DNA of 32,981 bases from Lactifluus volemus (lineage: Eukaryota; Basidiomycota; Agaricomycetes; Russulales; Russulaceae): assembly GCA_022376515.1 (NCBI GenBank), contig WTXI01000373.1, positions 1-32,981 on the forward strand, in the 5' to 3' direction. A model generated the notes under the pieces. The model was given only the letters and a program-made list of their open reading frames with translations, did no database searches and was not told the DNA's origin. The translations under genes were made by a program, and so were the position numbers. This document shows, piece by piece, positions 1 through 8,432 of the stretch (position 1 is the first letter of the stretch; every line of letters begins with the position of its first letter).

Positions 1-1037
1 TCGTGATTGCAGCATGCTGCTACGTCGCCGCAAAAGCAGAAGAATCTCCCGTGCATATCAAAAATGTCGTCTCCGAATCACGCATCACGTTCAGTCGTAC
101 GTGCACAGTTTCTTTTTGCCAATTTCTCCGATCTTGTGCAGCTCAAACGCTGTCGGCAGAGGAGGGCTACGGCATCAAAAACTTTCCGTCAGATAACTCG
201 AAGCTCGCCGAGATGGAGTTTTATCTCGTGAGCGACCTCGAGTGTGACCTAGTCGTGTTCCATCCATATCGCACGCTCCTCACTCTGTGCGGGAAGGAGA
301 CAGCGCACGCGTTCGTCGCAGAAGCAGGTGAGGTCGGGGTTGGGATCGACAACGCGTTGCGATATTGGGGTACGGGTGAAGGAAGGCTAGAGCTGGAAGA
401 AGGCCCACTGCAAACCGCCTGGCACGTATAACCTCCCCCCCCTCCTTCTACACCAACACCAACTAAAAACCTGGGCGGACCCGTGTGGTGAAAACGCGTG
501 TGTCCCGTCCCGTCTTTTGACAGGTTCATCATCAACGACACTTACCGTTCCGAGCTTTGTCTCCTCTACCCCCCACACATGATCGCCATCGCTGCGATCT
601 ACCTCACGCTCGTCCTAAATGACAAGACGCGCGACGCAATTCAGGCTCAGGCTGCAAATCCAGCGCCCCCACCACGCCGCTCATCGCGCACGAACTCGGG
701 CAGCGTGCATCGCAAACCCGCCCCAGCACAGCAGCAGGACTTTGTCGGTTTCATGGCCGGCCTGCGCGTATCGTTGCCCACGATTGCGATGATCGCGCAG
801 GAGATTCTGTCGTTGTACACGCTTTGGGAACGCTACTCCGACGCCGCGCCCGATGCCGGGCTTGCTGGAGGTAGTGGCGCGGGCGATAGCACTGGGGACG
901 ACGTCGTCACCCCGGCTTTCTTGACGCAATTGTTGCTGCGCATGCGGGAGGCGCGCCTCGCGGATCTCGCGCACCCTGCGAGTGGCCAACCGATAGCTGC
1001 AAATAAGCGGCTCGAGAGAACGCAGGCTGCAGGGTGA
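1..1037 (+). CDS. SSN8: Cyclin C (Mediator kinase-module cyclin), 5' end missing
   Basis: Cyclin partner of CDK8 in the kinase module of Mediator, acting in the nucleus on RNA polymerase II transcription. The window opens inside the first cyclin box: the frame starting at base 3 reads VIAACCYVAAKAEESPVH, then FPSDNSKLAEMEFYLV and DLECDLVVFHPYRTLL, all family hallmarks. Intron 1 is about 97-141 (GTACGT...CAG). Intron 2 is best placed at 422-523: it must split a Trp codon (TG|G) to join TAW to FIINDTYRSELCLLYPPH, and that needs a GC donor (TG|GCACGT). The only nearby GT donor, at 426, gives the wrong frame. The second cyclin repeat (YPPHMIAIAAIYLTL) is followed by a Pro/Ser-rich insert and a helical C-terminus, with stop TGA at 1035-1037. 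The N-terminal third lies outside the window. Family assignment is firm; the first intron boundary is less certain. Confidence 0.9.
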
Positions 1038-1857
1038 TCGCTGCTGGCACCTAGCGTGTCATGTCTGCCAGCAAGCAGTCCCGCGTCGGTATTCATATAC
1101 TCATAACCCCCGTGGTCTTTGAGTTCGCATTTGGAGCTTATCAGCAAGTGGTTTGGCTCTGGTCTGAAGTTAGCTATGCAAACATCACAAGAGTTTATAG
1201 GTGGTGCAAGTTCTCCCAATTGATTAGAATCAGACATTCCAGTCGGTCCTGGTCTTGCCCTGTGGACGTCGATACCGAGCTTATCCCGTAGAGAAGTAAA
1301 TAAACCTCATCTGCCATTCATTGTCAGCCCAAGCCCAAGCTCAATTGATAGACCCCGATCTTGGGGGGTTTTTTTTTTCAAAGCTCTATGCACAACCGTG
1401 ACATCTCTAGAACTGAACATCTAGGGGATCGAATCTTGCTCGATGCAGATAGTAGCTTCCACCCTTCGAGTCTGTCAATCATGATTATGCTCCGTGCACG
1501 ACAACATTTTTTGGATCACTACGCTAAATTCAAGTTCTCGTGCCATGTCTGTCACTCACCTTTTTTTTCTTTTGCGAATGGATGAAGGATGGGGCACTGG
1601 CAGAGGTTTAAGAAATTTGCATCGCAGACATCGTAATCCTAAGTCACAAGCAGTCCCAACGGCACCCCCACACACACTGGGAGCGTATCAGCGGTGTCCA
1701 TTGCCCTTATTAGTATTGCATGAGCACAATACAGTGACCCGTGGCAGATCTTGCCCTATTTCCATTTCTTACCCAGCTTCTCCACCACTTCAAAACAAAA
1801 ACTCTAGAATCCTTGGATCTCAATTGATAGGTTTCAGCACTCCCTCCTGTATTCACA
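1038..1857. other. Gene-free stretch 3' of cyclin C
   Basis: No convincing gene is visible on either strand. Open frames here are short, lack recognisable motifs and cross homopolymers (T runs near 1368 and 1561). The last part merges into the decayed coding remnant starting at 1858. It probably holds the 3' UTR of cyclin C and old repeat-derived sequence. Confidence 0.5.
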
Positions 1858-2706
1858 ATGAGCAGGGTTCCTCTACCAGATCTCATTTTGATTCCAGAGC
1901 AAACCTTTACATGTAATCATGATGGCAGGAACCATTCATTTAGTGGGATCATTGACTACATCTTGGCATGTGCACCACCTGGGATTTATTCCAGTGGGTA
2001 GTAGTACTAATCCATCCTCTCTATTCCCTAACATCTGGTTTAGATATGCTGGCAGAGTCACCTAAAGTGATATTCAATCATGAAAACATTTTATTACTCC
2101 CTTCAGTGATTGTCAAAGCTAAAAGGGCCAACTTCAACTTAGTGAGTGCTATCCTGCAGGCAACTATTGTGGTGGCCACATATTGCCAAAACTGGGGGTC
2201 TGTTCATATTTTTATTATTATTACAATATCATATATGGGCCATATATAATATTGTAATAATAATAATAATAATATGAACAGACCCCTGGTTCTGGCAATA
2301 TGTGGCTGCCACAAAAGTTGCCTACAGGATAGCACTCACTAAAGTGAAATTGGCCCTTTTAGCTTTGACAATCACTGAAGGGAGTAATAAAATGTTTTCA
2401 TGATTGAATATCACTTTAGGTGACTCTGCCAGCATATCTAAACCAGTGGCAATAATAATAAGCATGGCAATTGCCCTCATCCAGCATGCCAGCACAGACA
2501 TATTGGACAGTGTACTGTATAACCTACAGGGACAGGCTAACTACATTTATTAGGTCATCCTTCTGTTCATTGTCCATGACCTGCCAAACTATGGTGTTCA
2601 CAGTGTGTTGCCCTCAGGACATCTGGCTTACACTGCTTTACCCCCAACGACATCCTTCCCCTTCCTGATAGAAGTCTGTCGAGTGCAGCTGGAGGGCTCA
2701 ATTTGA
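1858..2706 (+). pseudogene. Decayed protein-coding remnant split by a foldback element
   Basis: Two stretches look like one former gene. From 1858 a frame reads MSRVPLPDLILIPEQTF, then HSFSGIIDYILACAPPG, and stops at about 2010. After the inverted-repeat element (2035-2446) a second frame starting at 2467 reads IALIQHASTDILDSVLYNLQG, then after one stop codon FIVHDLPNYGVHSVLPSGH and FLIEVCRVQLEG, ending at 2704-2706. Amino-acid composition is protein-like, but internal stops and the insertion show it is not functional. It resembles no family I can name; proteins with such motifs may be repeat-associated in agaricomycetes, which I cannot confirm. The original start and introns are unknown. Confidence 0.4.
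2035..2446. repeat. Large inverted repeat (foldback or MITE-like element)
   Basis: Two arms of about 200 bp are near-perfect reverse complements. The left arm begins CTGGTTTAGATATGCTGGCA at 2035; the right arm ends with its exact complement at 2446. The outer 100 bp or so of each arm is essentially identical; inner parts differ at a few sites (for example around 2145 and 2165). The centre, near 2239, holds ATATATGG/CCATATAT flanked by TTATTA/TAATAA repeats, so there is almost no spacer. No transposase frame lies inside. I could not identify a clear target-site duplication. It behaves like a non-autonomous foldback element and its transcript would form a long hairpin. Confidence 0.8.
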
Positions 2707-3340
2707 GGACGGGATGTCCCAGTCGTTGGAGTGCAGACACCGTCACGATCCGTGTCTCACCTAGTCAATATACTGGAATGAAATGGGCGGCGGTGTGGGA
2801 TAATAAAGATAGCACACGAGTGGTTTTCGAGAATAGCAAGGGCAACGTTATGTTTGAGAATTGAAACGCCGTTTGATGGGACACGACCGGAACTCGCAAA
2901 GTAAAACAAAAGCGAGTGAGACGGTAGAAACAATATCAAAGCGGCGAGTATAATAGACCAGGGCAGCATGTAGCTGATTGACCCAATGTCTCAGCAGTCG
3001 CTTCAATCGGGCCTGCGCCGCGGCGTTGATGAGTGGATACAATCACTATTTGGAAGATTACAGTAATATATATGAAAGAAAAAACAAGATCAGAACAATA
3101 TCGAGACACGTATCAACATATACAGCCAATTGTCTAAACATACTGAACTTACACGTCAGTCCATAGATCCCCGACTCGTCATCATATAGACATCATCTAA
3201 TCAATCAACTCGATCACCTCCAAAGTATTCTGCTCGCGGGAGTTTCACCGATAAAGATTAACCAGAAAAGAACACAGTACCTATTGACGGATAAGCATGT
3301 ACATAGGATATAAGCGAGTGTGCCATAAGTTACCAGGTTG
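2707..3340. other. Intergenic, no gene seen
   Basis: Short open frames on both strands (around 2757-3166) have no motif, no plausible splice continuation and unremarkable composition. The right end is the 3' flank of the minus-strand membrane-protein gene that stops at 3341-3343. Confidence 0.5.
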
Positions 3341-4730
3341 CTAGATGGCCTTGCGACGCGAGTCGTCTTCAAAGTCGGCAAAGGGGTCTTCCACAGCTAC
3401 AGTTACCATCGATTCGGTGTCCTTCTTATCTTCATCATCGCCAGTGTACGAAGGCAAAGTCCTATCGAAGGGGGGCGGAGCACCCGGTGGCGGGGCGTAA
3501 CGAGGCTCGTAAGGTAGTTCGTTCAGAGTTAGGGTGCTCTCGGCGTCTCCCGAACCAGCAGGATACGCAGGCTTGTATGCTGTCGGGATGCGAGTGCGCG
3601 CGCCACCAGCTGCGAGTGCTGCCTCGTGACTAGCATAAGTAAAGACGACGACTGTGAAGACGGGTAGAAAGACTACGATCCATTGTCAAACATCTGCCAA
3701 AAAATACTTGGACGAGCCTTCGTACCGATCTCTGCGATGAGCCAAATTATCTCAGAGGCCGAGTCGTTGCTCCAGGCTCTCTTGCAGTCTGAGAAAAATA
3801 TGAAGTCAAGATCAAGCATCGTAACACAGTCTAAATGACACACAAGTTGCAGCTTCAGCTGCTGTGAGGTCTTGTCCAGGGTTTGAGGTCCAAACACCCC
3901 AGACAAAGATTACATCCTTGCCTGTGGCAAGCGAGGTGCATTCGGAGATCAGGGAATTCTTTACGATAACAGTCAGTCAAAACGATGACGATGACGTGGC
4001 ACAAACTTGCCTTGAGCATGAAGTGAAGGATTGTTCGCATAAAGCCTGCCGCAATTACGATAATAGTTGCTGCGAGGGCCAGGAAGGAGAATATGCGGAC
4101 GAGAATGAGGCGGGTCTGCAGAGGGAGATGAAGATTAAGAGATGAGAAAGTAAGGGGTTTGCTCATAGATGGACGTACAGTAATAGCTGCAACCATGCCG
4201 AAGATGAGTATTGCTAATACTGCCGCATATAATGAACCGAGGACGATTGAGAAAGTAACCAGCTTCTTCTCATGTTCTACACGAGAGATGTATATGCGTC
4301 AAGTTGCCTTGTGAAAAGGGTTCGACTTACGCTCTTTATCTAGATGAAGCTCTCGGAAAAGTGAAACCTAATTCAACAACTCGTCAATTGCATGGTCTGT
4401 CGAGGCAAGTTGTTACTCACCGAGCTGCGGCCGCAGAAAGTGGTAAGTAAGTCAGTGTTCGGTTAGATAAAGTGTTCTTACTAAACAAGAGCCCATATGG
4501 CTCCCATGAGTGAAACTATGTGGACAGAAAGTTAGGCCAAGGTGGAAGGCGAGACAGGGAAAGGAGGTGAAGGACGTACATCCAATGACGGAGCCCCGTA
4601 GGTTGTCAGTTGACATTCGATCCACATAGTTGAACGAGTTTTGTCGACGGGCTACGTAGACAGCTTGGTTGGCAAACAAGTCGGGGGGTGGTAGTAACTT
4701 GAAAGACTCCTCACCTGGTGCGTTCCTCAT
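3341..4730 (-). CDS. Four-pass (tetraspan-like) membrane protein, 9 exons
   Basis: Predicted 312-residue membrane protein of unknown function. Exons: 4730-4580, 4515-4482, 4424-4421, 4367-4331, 4276-4179, 4115-4011, 3958-3844, 3788-3726, 3672-3341. Phases agree throughout. Hydrophobic helices: GSVIGFSLMGAIWALV (about residues 48-66), LVTFSIVLGSLYAAVLAILI (82-106), LVRIFSFLALAATIIVIAAG (112-133) and EIIWLIAEIVFLPVFTVVVF (197-219). Between helices 3 and 4 lies a Cys-containing loop (SECTSLATG, then YCKRAW). The C-terminal tail is Pro/Asp/Glu-rich and probably cytosolic. Exon 3 is only 4 nt, and the intron after exon 6 uses a GC donor (AAG|GCAAGT) with an AAG acceptor. The arrangement resembles a family common in agaricomycete genomes, but I know no function for it. 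Confidence 0.75.
4421..4424 (-). other. Candidate 4-nt microexon (C-T-C-G)
   Basis: In the membrane-protein gene, exon 2 ends in phase 2 (TA|GTAAGA at 4482/4481) and exon 4 starts in phase 0 (TAG|GTT at 4368/4367). Joining them directly creates a stop codon. Inserting the four bases between a GCAG acceptor (4425) and a GTGAGT donor (4420) restores the frame as IWALV-YS-VSLFRELH. The two introns so defined are 57 and 53 nt, typical for this locus. The alternative is one 117-nt intron with a poor GTTTAG donor at 4484. Confidence 0.6.
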
Positions 4731-6233
4731 GGCGAGGGGATGAATAATGGTGTTGGGTAAAAAGTGTGGATACCTAGTGAAACGTGTTGCTATATAAACG
4801 AGGCAACGTGCAGGCTAAAGCTCAACGCACGCCTATTATGATAATTGTGGCGATAGTTGGATTATTTGTGGAGGGTGGCGTTTGTAAATAGCTATGGCCT
4901 GGCACAACAGAGCACTACGCAATGTGATATCGTCAATGCCAGAGTGCGTTGATCCCTATCAATGGGCCCACAGGTCATAATTCAAACTCCGCTTGCTGCT
5001 CTATCTTATTCTGAATCTACTGTATCTGAGTAAGGGGCCACAGGGCAGAACTTGAAGGTGTTCCCGACATGCCCGGCGTCAGTAATGCTAGCTAAGAGAA
5101 AAAAAAGTGTCACCTCGAAACGCAGCGGCCCTGTTCACGCCCAAATGGGGGGGAAACTGCTGCCCTCATGGACTCCTCGACGTCCTCAACATGGAGTCGT
5201 GTTTGCCATTTTTGAATCCGACTTGGCCATGGCTTCTGGTTTTCGTATAGGCAATATTCTGATTTGGGATTGGGTGAGAAATAAGTCTGTACAGTAGGGT
5301 CATTTATGGACCGAGAAACTACAAATTCCCATAGTCTGGGACCCAGTCTGGGAACCAGTCGGCCTGACCGGTCATCCCGATCAACTCAACCGAGAGGTGT
5401 TCATTTCGGCACCAATTTTTTTAAGACCCTTCGGCTCTGTTCACTGGCAAGGACATCTTTATGAGAGAATGCATCCGACGGGGTGAAACAGTTATAGGTC
5501 GGTATTTCAAAACTCATCACTCGATGAGCCCCAGTTGTGCGCTTGGGCGCGCAGGGATGTCAATGCCACATACCGTAACAAGATGAGTGGTACTCGTGGG
5601 AGAATGGTTTGGCAGTAGCCATCTCGCTTGTCGCACTGTCCCGATACTTGTCCGAGATAGAAATTTCCACGCCATTCTCTCTTTCTCACCAACAGATCTG
5701 ATTAGAACCAGGCTCGTTGGTGTTCTGTACATCTGCTGGTAACGCAATTTGCCGCCATTTCTTCTCCAGTCGGATGTATTTGACAACAATCCCATGATCG
5801 CCAATCTATTCCGTACACAGGTCGCAACTCAGACGTACACCGACCAACCGATATATACAAACTCGGCTCAGGAACTGCACTAAGCTCAAAGCGATCATAG
5901 AGTTCGGCATCATTCGGACCTGTACTTATTAATAAATGACCCTGGAGGGATCATCATGGCATTTTACACCGTTTCTGTTGTATCCAACATGAAACGAATG
6001 TGTGATGATGGGTATAAACGGAGTGAATGCGAATTGACCGGTGCAAAAATCGTAGCGCGAGTCGGGGGTGACACCGAAGCATATTCCGTTAGCGGGACTC
6101 GGCTGACTAGGCACAGAGAATGTTCGGATTGGAAAATAAAAACAAATAAAAACAAAGAGCGAATGGTAAGAATTCCGAAATCCGAAACATGGGGATACCC
6201 GATGACCGAATCAACCATTGAGATCTTGAGAGC
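4731..6233. other. 1.5 kb intergenic region, no gene seen
   Basis: The left end is the promoter of the minus-strand membrane-protein gene. The remainder has short frames on both strands (for example 5507-5804 minus and 5956-6237 plus) that lack motifs and conserved-looking stretches. The right end is the 3' flank of the CFEM gene. Nothing further could be supported. Confidence 0.5.
4791..4796 (-). promoter_or_regulatory. TATA-like box upstream of the membrane-protein gene
   Basis: The sequence TATATA, within GTTTATATAGC when read on the minus strand, lies about 61 bp upstream of the start codon at 4730. It is positioned as a TATA box would be. Position and sequence only; no other evidence. 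Confidence 0.35.
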
Positions 6234-6794
6234 CTAGATGGCAAGAACTACGAGGCCCAGGGCAACTGCACCCCCGCCAATGTTGACCGCCGTTGAAGTA
6301 GCCCAGCTGGAACTTGATTTGGGGCTAGGCGAAGCACTCGTTGCGGAAGCTGCTGCTGAACCTGTGACTGTACCTGTGAAGGCCGCGGTGGTGGTGAAGG
6401 TAACCCCCTACAATTCCACTGTCAGTCACTCAATTCGTTGAGGGGAGGTAAAGGAAGGGTTCATACAGCGGCAGAACAGATTTGTAATGCAACGGCTTCG
6501 GCGGTTTGGAAATCCGCTTTGTCGCACGTCTGTTCAAAGCACGTTGTAGTCGAGGTGATGAAGTTCTGGTCGTTGCACAAGCAAGTGGCCTGTGTCGCTT
6601 CGCAAGCGCCAAGGTTAGCCTGGGCAATACAAGCTTGCGCACAGGCTACCGAGAGACATTAGTTCGAAGAAGGGCCATTGACGGTAGAGGTAACACGAAC
6701 CTGGGTAGGGATTGGTGGCACGGAGATTGTGTGTAACAAACGCAGAGACAGTGGACGCCACACTGGCGAGTAGGAAGATGAGGGAAGCACGCAT
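6234..6794 (-). CDS. Secreted CFEM-domain protein, probably GPI-anchored
   Basis: 148-residue fungal CFEM protein. Exons 6794-6701, 6645-6467 and 6407-6234; the two introns (55 and 59 nt) have GT/AG ends and phases fit. It opens with a signal peptide (MRASLIFLLASVASTVSA). The CFEM domain has all eight cysteines, spaced C-x3-C-x8-C-x6-C-x-C-x11-C-x4-C-x15-C, including PACAQACIAQANLGAC and ATCLCNDQNFITSTTT. A Ser/Thr/Ala-rich linker and a hydrophobic end (VNIGGGAVALGLVVLAI) suggest a GPI anchor. CFEM proteins bind heme or act at the wall during host contact. The Asp three residues before the fourth cysteine, the heme-iron ligand in characterised members, is Gln here (ATQATCLC), so heme binding is doubtful. 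It is divergent from eL31. Confidence 0.88.
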
Positions 6795-7245
6795 TGGAGG
6801 AGGTCGGGTCGAAGGGGTAAAATTTAAGCTCTGGTGGCAAGGGAAAGAGTCAATTTGACTTGGGGGAGGAGTGTCATGGTGAGAGATGGGATTTATATGT
6901 TTACGGCCAGCTTCTCATAAGCCGCCGAGGCACAGATACCGTTCGGGGTGAAAAGGCGCTCGTACGAGTTATGAATCAATTAGTTGGCATGATGTTAGCA
7001 GGTTCCAGATTGGGCTTTTGTTTTTACAATTACCCGACTGTAAATTGAGACTCGCGGATGGTGAGAACAAAGGGACTGCCTTTCACGGAACACAAGCCAA
7101 CTGAGATGATCGGCCACAACTTGTCATAGCCGAACTCCAATTCGGTTGTTGCCGTTGCCCTGACATGAACTGTAAAGTTTCTGAGTTTGGTACAAGCCAC
7201 TCGAACCTTATCAAAGTCGACAAGTCCCATCACCTCTTCATTCTA
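6795..7245. promoter_or_regulatory. Divergent promoter region, CFEM gene and eL31
   Basis: This 451 bp separates the divergent CFEM (-) and eL31 (+) start codons and must hold both promoters. Apart from the minus-strand TATA box at 6892-6897 no specific element was recognised. CT-rich and AT-rich patches precede eL31. Small open frames here look like chance. Confidence 0.5.
6892..6897 (-). promoter_or_regulatory. TATA box of the CFEM gene
   Basis: TATAAA on the minus strand (context CATATAAATCCC) lies 98 bp upstream of the CFEM start codon at 6794. The spacing suits a fungal TATA box followed by a short 5' UTR. Confidence 0.45.
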
Positions 7246-7962
7246 ATGGTCGTACGTATATACACTACATTTCTCCCAAATCTTGCACACTTAAATCCTT
7301 GATCACTAGGGCACAAAGAAAAACACCAAGGTATTGTTTCGATCGCATGACTCCTCTCACTCGGCTAACCATCTCATCCTTTTACAGGGAAAAACACGCT
7401 CTGCCCTTCAGGACGTTGTGACGCGCGAGTACACCATACACCTTCACAAGTATGTGCACGGACGTTCTTTTAAGAAGCGTGCTCCTACTGCCGTAAAATC
7501 CGTCTTGGCTTTTGCTCAAAAGGAGATGGGGACCGCCGACGTACGGATCGATCCCAAGCTAAACCAAGCCCTTTGGGAACGGGGGATCAAGAGTGTTCCC
7601 CATAGGATTCGTGTAAAGCTTGAACGTGAGTGTCCCATTTTCCTTCTGTCCTCAGTTTCATCCGTGAAATATGCAATGTCGACGTCGAGTTCAAGTTTAT
7701 GCTGCCTCGATGCGCAGAATCAAATCGTTTATCCTATTGCCGCAGCTTTCTTTTCTGTCATAGCCATCTTATTGACACCACGCTCCATAGGGAAACGCAA
7801 TGATGAGGAGAATGCAAAGGAGAAGCTCTACACCTACGCATCACATGTTCCCATCCCCAGAGAATCATTCAAGGTAAGGCTGGTATCCTACATTCCCGAA
7901 GCGAGTCGCTGTAACTTGTCGTTATGCAGGGTCTTGGGACAGTGACAGTGGACGCAGAGTAG
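7246..7962 (+). CDS. RPL31: 60S ribosomal protein eL31
   Basis: Component of the large ribosomal subunit at the exit-tunnel rim. Five exons: 7246-7251 (only M-V), 7310-7330 (GTKKNTK), 7388-7625, 7791-7873 and 7930-7962, giving 126 residues, normal for the family. Diagnostic stretches are [58 protein letters not shown] and the last-exon end [10 protein letters not shown]. All introns are GT-AG. Intron 3 (7626-7790, 165 nt) is about three times longer than usual for this window. I looked in it for box C/D motifs of an intronic snoRNA and found none convincing. Two very small leading exons are common in fungal ribosomal protein genes. The start rests on the only ATG that splices in frame. Confidence 0.95.
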
Positions 7963-8432
7963 ATGCCTGGCAGCCTAGCAATTCCTTCATGTTTGTTCAT
8001 GTATTCCTTCGTGTGGTTGCATCTACCTACGGTGTCAAAAAGATCAGCATCTGCATGACTCGCTTCCCCGAACGTTCAGTCAGCCAGCATTGGGTCCTTG
8101 TTCTTTTCGCAATGACAATTCAATGTATCCGGAACAGTTACCAGCCCGCGAGCCCCCTGTGCCTGATCTATCATCGACTTGCCGACGGATGACACCCGCT
8201 CAACTTGGGAAACCTTGTCTGTACAGTACAGTCGATGATTTTTTTTCATTTGAAACCTGGATACCGAGACAATTAGCGTAATTCGGTTTTGGTTTGCAAC
8301 CGAATAGGCCGCGCTCTATATAAAGATACCAAAAAAGGTCCATGTCACTACAAAGCAGCTAGCCCCAAAATGTACGTGCAAAAACAAAAGTGTCTTGGAC
8401 ATCGTCCATTGTCAATTGAGTCCAGGATCAAG
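7963..8432. other. Convergent 3' flanks, no gene seen
   Basis: This lies between the eL31 stop (+) and the final exon of the SGNH hydrolase (-). A TATATAAAG motif near 8317 faces no plus-strand gene I can support. Plus-strand frames here and on to 8594 are antisense to the last hydrolase exon. Probably only 3' UTRs. Confidence 0.5.

Noticed and set aside
4368..4484. Single 117-nt intron instead of a microexon
   Set aside because: It keeps the frame but needs a weak GTTTAG donor and is twice the usual intron length; strong internal splice sites argue for two short introns. Not fully excluded.
5507..5804. Minus-strand frames of 61-95 codons
   Set aside because: No motif, no consistent splice extension and no conserved-looking block; judged chance.
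7626..7790. Possible snoRNA in the long third intron of eL31
   Set aside because: Ribosomal-protein introns often host snoRNAs, but no paired box C (RTGATGA) and box D (CTGA) at suitable spacing was found.
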